From positions 62,001-126,000 of the forward strand of contig JAIRBC010000002.1 in the NCBI GenBank assembly GCA_022008415.1: a DNA stretch of 64,000 nucleotides, written 5' to 3'. Origin of the DNA: Cerina litoralis. GTDB taxonomy: Bacteria > Bacteroidota > Bacteroidia > Flavobacteriales > Flavobacteriaceae. This document shows positions 16,967 through 24,863 of this stretch, piece by piece; position 1 is the stretch's first letter, and each line of letters starts with the position of its first letter. Made by a program: the position numbers and the translations under genes. The notes under the pieces are model-generated. The model saw only the letters and a program-made list of their open reading frames with translations. It had not been told where the DNA came from and did no database searches.

Positions 16967-18096
16967 CCACACTGGCAAGAATACTGTTAATATTATTGCT
17001 CTGGGCTATGGAAACTTATGGGCAAAGCAATCTTGAATTCAGCGGACAAGCATCCGCTTTTGGGAACTATAGCCCGGACAGCGAACTGAACATGTCCCTT
17101 GGGGCGAGGTATATTCCCCAGTTGGAATACAAAATTCCCTTAGACTCCTTGCACGCCCTAACCTTTATGGTTTCTGTAAACATTTATGGCTCTACCTCCT
17201 TTAGCCCTTTTTATAAGAATACCGTCGAAGGGGATTTTGATCCCTACCGAATATGGGCCAGATACTCCGGGGAGCGCTACGAAATAAGACTAGGTTTGCA
17301 AAAAATGGATTTTGGTTCGGCCACCCTACTAAGGCCCTTGCAATGGTTTAACCAGATAGACCCACGTGACCCGTTGGGCCTTACTAATGGGGTGTACGGG
17401 GCATTGGGAAGATACTACTTTCCCAACAATGCCAATATTTGGATCTGGGGACTCTACGGCAATGAAAAGCCCAGGGGCTACGATGCTGTGGGGACCTACA
17501 AAAAGGATGTGGAGGTCGGTGGCAGGTTTCAATACCCGGTTCCCAAGGGAGAGTTGGCCATTTCCTACCATCACCGCACTGCCGATGCCACCAATATTTT
17601 AAATGAACCCTCCCTAGAAAATATCCCTGAGGACAGGATAGGCCTTGATGGAAAATGGGACGTTACCGTGGGGCTATGGTTCGAAACTTCCTATATCCAT
17701 AAACACGTGGACCTGGGAAGCCTCACTAATCAGACGCTTATCACCCTGGGAACGGACTATACTTTTGGTATCGGCAATGGATTAAACGTGGTATTGGAAC
17801 ATATGATAACGTCCTTTAATAGGGAGTCCGTTAAGTTTTCGAACAACACCAACATTACTGCCATAAACATCTCCTATCCCATGGGGCTTTCAGATAATTT
17901 GAGCATGTTGCCGTATTACGACTGGGAAGGAAATAACTTTTCCTTTTTTCTAAATTATCAGCACCAGTTTAAAAAACTAACAGGTTATGTCATGGCCTAT
18001 TACAATCCCGATAGCCAAACGGTCGTACAGGAAAACGAACTCGTAAATGTAGCTGCCGGGCCAGGGTTTCGCTTAATGTTGGTATATAATCATTAA
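16963..18096 (+). CDS. Outer-membrane beta-barrel protein of unknown function
   Basis: A 377-residue protein with a signal peptide (LARILLILLLWAM, cleavage near TYGQ) and repeated amphipathic strands rich in Tyr and Phe, ending in an aromatic-rich strand (FRLMLVYNH), as expected of a beta barrel. Segments such as YEIRLGLQKMDFGSATLLRPLQWFNQ resemble porin-like or DUF-type barrels in which strands alternate with conserved loops. It overlaps the TetR stop by 4 bases and precedes the ABC ATPase by 11 bases. Genetic coupling to an FtsX-type ABC exporter and a LolA-like protein suggests an outer-membrane partner for export or lipid/lipoprotein delivery; no family name can be given from the sequence. 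Confidence 0.65.
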   Translation: MTTLARILLILLLWAMETYGQSNLEFSGQASAFGNYSPDSELNMSLGARYIPQLEYKIPLDSLHALTFMVSVNIYGSTSFSPFYKNTVEGDFDPYRIWARYSGERYEIRLGLQKMDFGSATLLRPLQWFNQIDPRDPLGLTNGVYGALGRYYFPNNANIWIWGLYGNEKPRGYDAVGTYKKDVEVGGRFQYPVPKGELAISYHHRTADATNILNEPSLENIPEDRIGLDGKWDVTVGLWFETSYIHKHVDLGSLTNQTLITLGTDYTFGIGNGLNVVLEHMITSFNRESVKFSNNTNITAINISYPMGLSDNLSMLPYYDWEGNNFSFFLNYQHQFKKLTGYVMAYYNPDSQTVVQENELVNVAAGPGFRLMLVYNH

Positions 18097-18107
18097 AACA
18101 CCTAATT

Positions 18108-18818
18108 ATGGAAAACAAGAATATTATTAGCATTGAACATGTCACCAAACGCTACCCTGTGGGGGATGGGGAATTTACTGCCTTGAGCGACATCAACCTT
18201 CAATTTAAAAAGGGGGAATTCTCCGGATTGGTCGGTCCCAGCGGTTCAGGTAAAACCACTTTGTTGAACATCATGGGGTCTTTGGACAGCCCTACCGAGG
18301 GAAAGGCTATTGTCATGGGCCGGAATGTTGCTGAACTCTCCCACAAAGAGTCTGCCCAGCTGAGGAACCTGCATATCGGATTCGTCTTTCAGATCTATAA
18401 CCTATTGCCCGTTTACACGGTTTTTGAAAATGTGGAATTTGCGCTCCTGCTCCAAAATATTAATGCCTCCAGACGAAAAAAAATGGTCATGGACGCCCTG
18501 GAATGGGTAGGCCTGCAGGACATGGCCGACAAAAAGCCGTCCAAAATATCGGGTGGCGAGGGTCAGCGGGTCGCCATCGCCCGTGCCATGGTAAAACGCC
18601 CGGAAATCGTACTGGCCGATGAACCCACAGCTAACCTCGATGCCAAGAATGCGCACACCATCATGAAAACCATGCGGCAACTGAACAAGGAACTGAACAC
18701 CACCTTTCTCTTTTCCACACACGATGAAAAGGTAATGGGCTATCTGAACCGAATGATACATTTGGAAGATGGTAAGGTTCGGAAGGATGAACCTATCGAA
18801 AAACCACAGTACGCATAA
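18108..18818 (+). CDS. ABC transporter ATP-binding protein, LolD/MacB type
   Basis: A 236-residue ATPase. Walker A is GPSGSGKTT, the signature is ISGGEGQRVAIARA, Walker B is IVLADEPTANLD and the H-loop is FSTHD. The layout and length match the LolD/MacB/FtsE subfamily, which works with FtsX-type permeases to extract lipoproteins or drive mechanotransmission rather than transport across the membrane. The signature reads SGGEGQ rather than the more common SGGQQQ. Three FtsX-like permease genes follow, so this single ATPase presumably serves all of them, perhaps as alternative heterodimers. It lies in the TetR-controlled unit. Confidence 0.92.
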   Translation: MENKNIISIEHVTKRYPVGDGEFTALSDINLQFKKGEFSGLVGPSGSGKTTLLNIMGSLDSPTEGKAIVMGRNVAELSHKESAQLRNLHIGFVFQIYNLLPVYTVFENVEFALLLQNINASRRKKMVMDALEWVGLQDMADKKPSKISGGEGQRVAIARAMVKRPEIVLADEPTANLDAKNAHTIMKTMRQLNKELNTTFLFSTHDEKVMGYLNRMIHLEDGKVRKDEPIEKPQYA

Positions 18819-18908
18819 TTTGAGCCAAGATGTATAAACCAAGGCGCAAGACAAAAAGTACAAACAAATCTGTCTTTGTTTCTTGGCTCCTTTTTTAAAA
18901 TTCAAAAC

Positions 18909-20066
18909 ATGAAACTCGCTTTCCAACTTGCATATAAAAATCTGATGGGCGCTGGGCTGCGTACATGGCTCAACGTGGGGATACTATCGTTTGCGTTCGT
19001 CATTATCATTTTTTATAATGGAATGATCGACGGTTGGAACGAACAGTCCAAAAGGGACAGTATCGCCTGGGAGTACGGCTACGGCGAATTGCGGAACGAT
19101 AAATACAACCCCTTAGACCCCTTTACTATTCAGGATGCCCATGGGGTATTGCCCAAGGAAAAATCAAAAGATCTAACCCCAATATTGATCAGGCAGGCCA
19201 CCATTTATCCCCACGGTCGGATGATGCCCATTACCATAAAAGGAATCGATACCGGACAGAAAACACTCCAGCTTCCCACGCAAAAATTGGAACTAAGCAA
19301 TGCCGAAATCCCAGTTCTGATAGGAACACGGATGGCAGCGTCCGCCAATTTGAAGGAAGGGGACAAGGTGTTGTTGAGATGGAGGGACAAGAACGGCACT
19401 TTTGATGCCACAAATATCACCGTGGCAGGGATTTTCGACACCAATGTACCTACGGTAGATAACGGCCAGTTTTGGATTTCCATTGACAAACTATGGGAAA
19501 TGACGGAACTAACAGGTAATGCCACCCTGTTTATTGCCAATCAGAATTTTACACCCTTAAAACTGAACGGCTGGAACTTTAAGACACAAATGAATCTTTT
19601 AAAGGATCTCAACGATATCATCGCCATGAAAAAAATCAGTGGTTCTATCATGTACCTGCTGCTATTGTCCATAGCCCTATTGGCAATTTTTGACACCCAA
19701 GTGCTATCCGTCTTCAGAAGGCAAAGGGAGATCGGCACCTATATAGCGTTGGGAATGACCCGCCGACAGGTCGTTGGTCTCTTTACGGTAGAGGGGAGCA
19801 TGTATAGTATCTTGGCCACTATCGTGGGCTGTATTTATGGTATTCCCATATTTGTTTTTATGACGAAAACGGGTATCGGCATGCCGTCCGCCTCCCAAGA
19901 AATGGGCATCGCCGTGGCCGAAAGGATCTTCCCTGTCTATGGGGCCGGACTCATATTCGGCACTATGGTTTTAGTGGTGGCCTCGGCTACACTAGTTAGT
20001 TTTTTGCCTGCAAGGAAGATTGCAAAAATGAATCCGGTGGATGCCCTAAAAGGAAAATTACAATGA
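18909..20066 (+). CDS. FtsX/LolCE-type ABC permease, copy 1
   Basis: A 385-residue permease with one N-terminal membrane helix, a large periplasmic domain (MacB_PCD-like, about 45-250) and three C-terminal helices of the FtsX domain, closing with FLPARKIAKMNPVDALKGKLQ. This is the four-helix topology of LolC/LolE/MacB. The ATG at 18909 fits the family; an upstream in-frame TTG at 18876 would add 11 residues of no obvious use. Copy 2 immediately downstream is strongly similar over the full length and overlaps it by 4 bases, so the pair arose by tandem duplication. A LolC/LolE-like heterodimer over the preceding ATPase is plausible. Confidence 0.9.
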   Translation: MKLAFQLAYKNLMGAGLRTWLNVGILSFAFVIIIFYNGMIDGWNEQSKRDSIAWEYGYGELRNDKYNPLDPFTIQDAHGVLPKEKSKDLTPILIRQATIYPHGRMMPITIKGIDTGQKTLQLPTQKLELSNAEIPVLIGTRMAASANLKEGDKVLLRWRDKNGTFDATNITVAGIFDTNVPTVDNGQFWISIDKLWEMTELTGNATLFIANQNFTPLKLNGWNFKTQMNLLKDLNDIIAMKKISGSIMYLLLLSIALLAIFDTQVLSVFRRQREIGTYIALGMTRRQVVGLFTVEGSMYSILATIVGCIYGIPIFVFMTKTGIGMPSASQEMGIAVAERIFPVYGAGLIFGTMVLVVASATLVSFLPARKIAKMNPVDALKGKLQ

Positions 20067-21274
20067 CGGCCAACAGTAAAATATCTACCAGATCGGAACC
20101 ACCAAGAGGTGCCATTACAAGATTGGCATTTCACTTGGCCTATAAAAACCTGATGGGCGCTGGCCTACGTACCTGGCTAAGCGTGGGTATCCTCTCCTTT
20201 GTCTTTGTGCTCATCATATTCTATCAAGGGTATGTGGAAGGCTTTTATCAAAATTCCATCGACGAGAATATTGCTTGGGAATACGGTGGCGGCCAGTTGC
20301 TTTACAAGGATTATGACCCGTACGATGCGTTTACCTTACAGGATGGTCATGGAAAAATACCAGCGACCGATACAAAAGACCTTGTTCCGATTTTAATACG
20401 GCAGGCATCCATCTATCCCCAGGGTCGTTTGATGCCAGTTTTGGTAAAAGGCATTGAAGTTGCCCAAAACACCGTAAAGTTACCTACCCAACTTTTACAA
20501 CAAAGCTCGGCTGAATACCCCGTCATCATCGGGAAACGCATGGCCGCATCGGTCAACCTAAAAAAAGGAGACCAGGTAATGCTTCGATGGCGGGACAAAA
20601 ACGGCAGTTTTGATGCGGGCAACGTTACCATAGCCGGTATTTTCGATACCGATGTGCCCAATGTGGACATCGGACAGATTTGGATGCCCCTTAAAAAACT
20701 GTGGGCGATGACGGATATGAAGGGCCAGGCCACCCTTTTTATCGCCAATAATAATTATGAACAAAAAAACTTGCCCAAATGGAAATTCAAGACTCAAGAT
20801 GAACTCTTGACTGGAATCCGGGCGCTTGAAAAAATGGATAAGATAACCGGGGTCATTATCTATTTGGTGTTGCTCGCCATCGCTATGCTCGCCGTTTTTG
20901 ACACCCAGGTACTTTCCATATTCAGAAGACAGCAGGAGATTGGCACCTATATTTCCTTGGGTATGACCAGGAAACAGGTATTGGGACTGTTTACGGCCGA
21001 AGGCTGCATGCACAGCATACTTGGGGTGTTGGTCGGTTTCATTTACGGCGTTCCAATTTTTATCTATTTCACACGACAAGGCATTGGAACACCCGCCGCG
21101 GTAGACAACCTAGGGATTTCCGCTGGAAAAAGAATTTTTCCCGATTTTAGCCCGGAACTGATCATAGGCACCGCGGTACTTATCATAGTTTCGACTACAA
21201 TAGTGAGTTTTTTGCCGGCAAGAAAGATTGCCAAAATGAATCCGGTGGATGCATTAAAAGGAAAATTACAATGA
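20063..21274 (+). CDS. FtsX/LolCE-type ABC permease, copy 2
   Basis: A 403-residue permease, the duplicate of the preceding gene. Shared blocks include LAYKNLMGAGLRTWL, VLLRWRDKNG/VMLRWRDKNG and an identical 21-residue C-terminus. It begins with about 17 extra residues before the homologous part. The ATG overlaps the stop of copy 1 (ATGA), which implies translational coupling. Topology is again one N-terminal and three C-terminal helices around a periplasmic domain. Retention of two diverged copies suggests a heterodimer, as in LolCE, in which each half contacts a different partner. About 100 bases of AT-rich, repeat-like spacer follow before the third permease. Confidence 0.9.
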   Translation: MTANSKISTRSEPPRGAITRLAFHLAYKNLMGAGLRTWLSVGILSFVFVLIIFYQGYVEGFYQNSIDENIAWEYGGGQLLYKDYDPYDAFTLQDGHGKIPATDTKDLVPILIRQASIYPQGRLMPVLVKGIEVAQNTVKLPTQLLQQSSAEYPVIIGKRMAASVNLKKGDQVMLRWRDKNGSFDAGNVTIAGIFDTDVPNVDIGQIWMPLKKLWAMTDMKGQATLFIANNNYEQKNLPKWKFKTQDELLTGIRALEKMDKITGVIIYLVLLAIAMLAVFDTQVLSIFRRQQEIGTYISLGMTRKQVLGLFTAEGCMHSILGVLVGFIYGVPIFIYFTRQGIGTPAAVDNLGISAGKRIFPDFSPELIIGTAVLIIVSTTIVSFLPARKIAKMNPVDALKGKLQ

Positions 21275-21375
21275 AAAAGTTATTGGTTAATGATTAAAAG
21301 TTAATCGCGGAATGAAGCTCATAACCGTCACGAACAACTATTGACCATTAACAATTAACATTTAACTATTTACCT

Positions 21376-22650
21376 ATGATACGATTTTTATTAAAAGGAA
21401 TTGCAAGGGATAAAAACCGGAGCTTGATTCCCATTATAATCATCACCATTGGAGTAGCCCTCACGGTGTTGCTCAGTGGCTTTATCTATGGGATGATGGG
21501 CGATATGGTGGATCAAAATGCACGTTTTGAAACCGGTCATGTAAAGATAATGACCCGGGCTTATGCCAGGGACAAGGACCAGTTGCCCAACGACCTTGCT
21601 CTTTTGGGGGTAGATACCCTGGTCCGATCGCTGCATAAGGAATTTCCAGATATGCAGTGGGCAGAGCGTATCCGGTTCGGAGGATTGCTCGATGTGCCGG
21701 ATGCGGAGGGAAATACCAGGGCCCAGGGTCCGGCATCGGGTATGGCAGTCGACCTTTTATCCAAGAACAGTGAGGAAATAGAGCGCCTAAATATGAAAAG
21801 CTCCTTGGTAAGCGGTGCTATTCCCAAGAAGTCCGGGGAGGCGCTCATCGGGGACGATTTTGCGAAAAAACTCAATTTAAAAATAGGGGATACCTTTACG
21901 TTTATAGGATCAACGATGAACGGGAGCATGGCGTTCCAAAACTTTAAGATAAGTGGCACTATCCGTTTTGGCTCCGCGGCCTTGGACAAGGGCAGCATTA
22001 TAGTAGATATTTCGGATGCCCAACTGATGCTGGATATGCCGAACGGGGCAGGTGAAGTCCTCGGATATTTTAAAGATGGGGTATATGACGATGAAAAGGC
22101 ACAAAAGGTGACGGAACAATTCAATGCCCAGTACGCCAAAAACACGGATGAATTTGCTCCGGTAATGCAACGGCTCAAGGAGCAGAACAATTTGGCCGGG
22201 TATTTGGATTATGTCGATTCGTTTACAGCACTGTTCGTCGGCATCTTTGTATTCGCAATGTCCATCGTACTTTGGAACACCGGACTGCTCGGCGGTTTGC
22301 GAAGGTACCAGGAATTTGGAATAAGGCTGGCCCTAGGGGAAGAAAAAGGCCATATCTACCGATCTTTGATCTATGAGGCAATTATCATTGGTATTGTGGG
22401 ATCCATCGCGGGCACCCTTCTGGGGTTGGGCGGATGTTATTATTTACAGACCCACGGTATCAATATCGGGCAGTACATGTCCAATTCCACCATGTTGATG
22501 CCCTCCGTCATCCGGGCCAAGATTACCCCCTATCTGTTTTATGTAGGGTTTATCCCTGGTTTGTTTGCTATGGTATTTGGTAATATGCTGTCGGGAATTG
22601 GAATCTATAAAAGGGAGACCGCCACCCTGTTCAAGGAACTGGAGGTGTAA
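21376..22650 (+). CDS. FtsX/LolCE-type ABC permease, third and divergent
   Basis: A 424-residue FtsX-like permease with an N-terminal helix (PIIIITIGVALTVLLSGFIYG), a periplasmic domain and three C-terminal helices ending near FGNMLSGIGIYKRE. It differs from the two preceding copies in length and sequence: it lacks the AGLRTWL and PARKIAKMNP blocks and has its own GDMVDQNARFETGHVKIMTRAY region, a start pattern seen in lipoprotein-releasing permeases. So the cluster carries two duplicates plus one unrelated partner for one ATPase. A 101-base gap separates it from the previous stop, so an internal promoter is possible, though I see no clear one. Confidence 0.88.
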   Translation: MIRFLLKGIARDKNRSLIPIIIITIGVALTVLLSGFIYGMMGDMVDQNARFETGHVKIMTRAYARDKDQLPNDLALLGVDTLVRSLHKEFPDMQWAERIRFGGLLDVPDAEGNTRAQGPASGMAVDLLSKNSEEIERLNMKSSLVSGAIPKKSGEALIGDDFAKKLNLKIGDTFTFIGSTMNGSMAFQNFKISGTIRFGSAALDKGSIIVDISDAQLMLDMPNGAGEVLGYFKDGVYDDEKAQKVTEQFNAQYAKNTDEFAPVMQRLKEQNNLAGYLDYVDSFTALFVGIFVFAMSIVLWNTGLLGGLRRYQEFGIRLALGEEKGHIYRSLIYEAIIIGIVGSIAGTLLGLGGCYYLQTHGINIGQYMSNSTMLMPSVIRAKITPYLFYVGFIPGLFAMVFGNMLSGIGIYKRETATLFKELEV

Positions 22651-22770
22651 ATAATATAGAAAAGAGAGCATAGAAAAAGAGACAAGATAAAATAGTCGCT
22701 TGGCAGCTATGAAGGTCTTAAAACCTGTAACGATAAAGCGTTGAAAAAACACAAATAAAATTTATTTGTC

Positions 22771-23505
22771 ATGAAAAAAATATTATATCTATTCCTTTTA
22801 CCCGCATTCTTGAATGCGCAAAACACACCCGATGGGGCCGATATATTACGGAAAGTGGATAAAAACATGATATCCAAAACGAGCATCTCCACCTCGCAAA
22901 TGGTGGTCCATGGTCGAAGGGGAAGTAGGACCATTACCTCCAAGAGCTATCAGAAGGGGGAAGTGAACTCCTTTTCGGAATACTTGTCGCCCGCAAGGGA
23001 AAAGGGCACCAAAATGTTGAAGCTGGACGACCGCCTCTGGATCTATTCCCCATCCACCGACCGTACCATACAACTTTCCGGCCATATGCTGAGGCAATCC
23101 GTGATGGGATCGGACCTTTCCTATGAGGATATGATGGAAGACCGTAAGCTGGAAGAAGTTTACAACGCCAAGGTCGTAGGGGAGGATACGATTGGGGGAA
23201 GAAAGACCTGGGTACTGGAGCTATCTGCCAAAGTAGACGACGCCACGTACGAAAAACGGAAGGAATGGATAGATAAGGAACGTTATATCCCCCTAAAGGA
23301 AGAACTTTTTGCCAAGAGCGGCGAGCTTTTAAAACGTGTATTGCTAAGTGATGTAGAAAAAATTGACGGCCGGTGGTATCCTAAAAAAATGAATTACAAA
23401 GACATGTTGAAGGATGGCGAGGGCACCGATTTTATAGTTGATGAAATTACCTTTGATACCGATATCCCGGATTATATTTTTAATAAGGCCTCGTTGAAAC
23501 AGTGA
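22771..23505 (+). CDS. LolA-like outer-membrane lipoprotein-sorting protein
   Basis: A 244-residue periplasmic protein with a signal peptide (MKKILYLFLLPAFLNAQ). Its body belongs to the LolA/LolB-like half-barrel group annotated as outer membrane lipoprotein-sorting proteins: ADILRKVDKNM, TKMLKLDDRLWIYSPSTDRTIQL, SGHMLRQSVMGSDLSYEDMM. These folds hold an acyl chain or a lipophilic cargo in a concave sheet. It is last in the TetR unit, after three LolC/E-like permeases and the ATPase, completing a layout that mirrors Lol transport. The essential housekeeping Lol genes are usually unlinked to a TetR gene, so this is probably a dedicated, inducible relative. Confidence 0.82.
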   Translation: MKKILYLFLLPAFLNAQNTPDGADILRKVDKNMISKTSISTSQMVVHGRRGSRTITSKSYQKGEVNSFSEYLSPAREKGTKMLKLDDRLWIYSPSTDRTIQLSGHMLRQSVMGSDLSYEDMMEDRKLEEVYNAKVVGEDTIGGRKTWVLELSAKVDDATYEKRKEWIDKERYIPLKEELFAKSGELLKRVLLSDVEKIDGRWYPKKMNYKDMLKDGEGTDFIVDEITFDTDIPDYIFNKASLKQ

Positions 23506-23733
23506 ACGTCATAACCCTCAAATTCTCTCAAATTGAGCCTGAATTGGGAAAATTTATTTCAGCCAATTAAAATTCATCAAAATTCCGTTCAACATGAAGT
23601 TAGAAATGATAATGATTTACATTTGCGCAAGGGAAAATGTTAAGCTCTAAATTTGCTTAATCCAATAATCGATAGCGCTTAGGTTATCTCCTCCCAAATA
23701 GAAGGTCAAGACTTGATAAAAAATGGCATTAAG

Positions 23734-23925
23734 TAGTGTTAAGTTAAAGCTGAAATGAAGTATAAGGCAACCGAGGTCCCGACAGTTATCGGGATTGTTG
23801 CAGGCCTAGACAAAAAATCATTGCATAGCCGTAGCTACGGAACTATTTTTTAATCCCGAAGCGTCGGAAGGATACGGCAAAAGAAGCATTGTATCATGCG
23901 ATACTTTTGGCTTAACTTAACACTA
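23734..23925. mobile_element. MITE-like element with terminal inverted repeats
   Basis: TAGTGTTAAGTTAAAGC at 23734-23750 is matched in reverse complement by GCTTAACTTAACACTA at 23910-23925, differing by one extra A. The 192-bp interval has no gene. If the outer TA on each side is a target duplication, the ends read GTGTTAAG...CTTAACAC. Internal stems: TCCCGA/TCGGGA (23777-23794), the perfect palindrome CCGTAGCTACGG (23829-23840) and GTATC/GATAC (23891-23904). Size, structure and intergenic site suit a nonautonomous transposon or mobile structured RNA. Confidence 0.65.
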
Positions 23926-23968
23926 GTCGGTAATACGCAAAACCGTTTATTTTTAAGGATATTAGCAC

Positions 23969-24826
23969 ATGGAAGCATTAAAAAAAATTCTCGATCTAGA
24001 ATTATTAAGTTTAAACGATTATACGATTAGGATTTCGGATCTTGTTACGGTGTTGGTAATCCTTTTCGCCGCTAGAATTCTCCTGTTGCTCATTAAGAAG
24101 GCCCTGTTCCGCAAACACAAATTGAACCATATCGATGCAGGTAATATTTATGCCCTTTATCAGATTATAAAATACGTCACCTGGGTTATGGCCATTTCAA
24201 TGGTCCTGGAAACGATCGGCATCAGCGTTACTTTCCTATTGGCAGGTTCGGCCGCATTATTGGTGGGTGTCGGCCTTGGGCTCCAGCAAACATTCAACGA
24301 TGTCATATCGGGGATCATTTTGCTTTCGGAGCGATCGGTAAGAATAGACGATGTTTTAGAGATAGATAATGAGGTCGTCAAAATTCAAAGCATAGGTCTG
24401 CGAACGTCCAAAGCCCATAATAGGGATGATATTTCTATTATTGTCCCAAATTCCTTGATTACAACCAGCAAGGTAATCAACTGGAGCCATCAGACGGACA
24501 AAGCACGTTTTAGTATAGACGCTAGGGCGGGTTATGGCAGTAATATTGACCTCGTCATAAAAATTTTGGAAGAAAGCGCCCTTGAACATCCAGAAGTTTC
24601 CAATAGAAGATTGGTCGAGGCCCGATTGATAAATTTTGGAACCTCTTTCTTGGACTTTCAACTTTTGTTCTTTAGTGCGAATATTTTTAGAATAGAAAGG
24701 GTAAAAAGTGACATTAGGAGAATAATCAATAAGAAATTTATAAAAAACCAAATCTTAATGCCCTACCCGCAATTGGATCTGCATGTTAGGTCCAACCCAG
24801 GAGAAAAAAGGGAAGAAAAAGGGTAA
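23969..24826 (+). CDS. Small-conductance mechanosensitive channel (MscS family)
   Basis: A 285-residue channel of the MscS family. Membrane helices lie at about 25-45, 65-90 and 90-110. The third carries the gly/ala-rich pore segment LLAGSAALLVGVGLGLQQTFNDVISG, which ends in the conserved FNDxxSG junction. A beta domain (VRIDDVLEIDNEVVKIQSIGLRTSKAHNRDDISIIVPNS) and a C-terminal alpha/beta cytoplasmic part follow. It releases osmolytes on hypo-osmotic shock. It is a single gene between the MITE-like element and a convergent TonB-type receptor. Size and domain order are normal for the minimal MscS type. Confidence 0.92.
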   Translation: MEALKKILDLELLSLNDYTIRISDLVTVLVILFAARILLLLIKKALFRKHKLNHIDAGNIYALYQIIKYVTWVMAISMVLETIGISVTFLLAGSAALLVGVGLGLQQTFNDVISGIILLSERSVRIDDVLEIDNEVVKIQSIGLRTSKAHNRDDISIIVPNSLITTSKVINWSHQTDKARFSIDARAGYGSNIDLVIKILEESALEHPEVSNRRLVEARLINFGTSFLDFQLLFFSANIFRIERVKSDIRRIINKKFIKNQILMPYPQLDLHVRSNPGEKREEKG

Positions 24827-24863
24827 CCCGTAGACCGTTTCGTGCCAATCATTCAGTCGAAAA

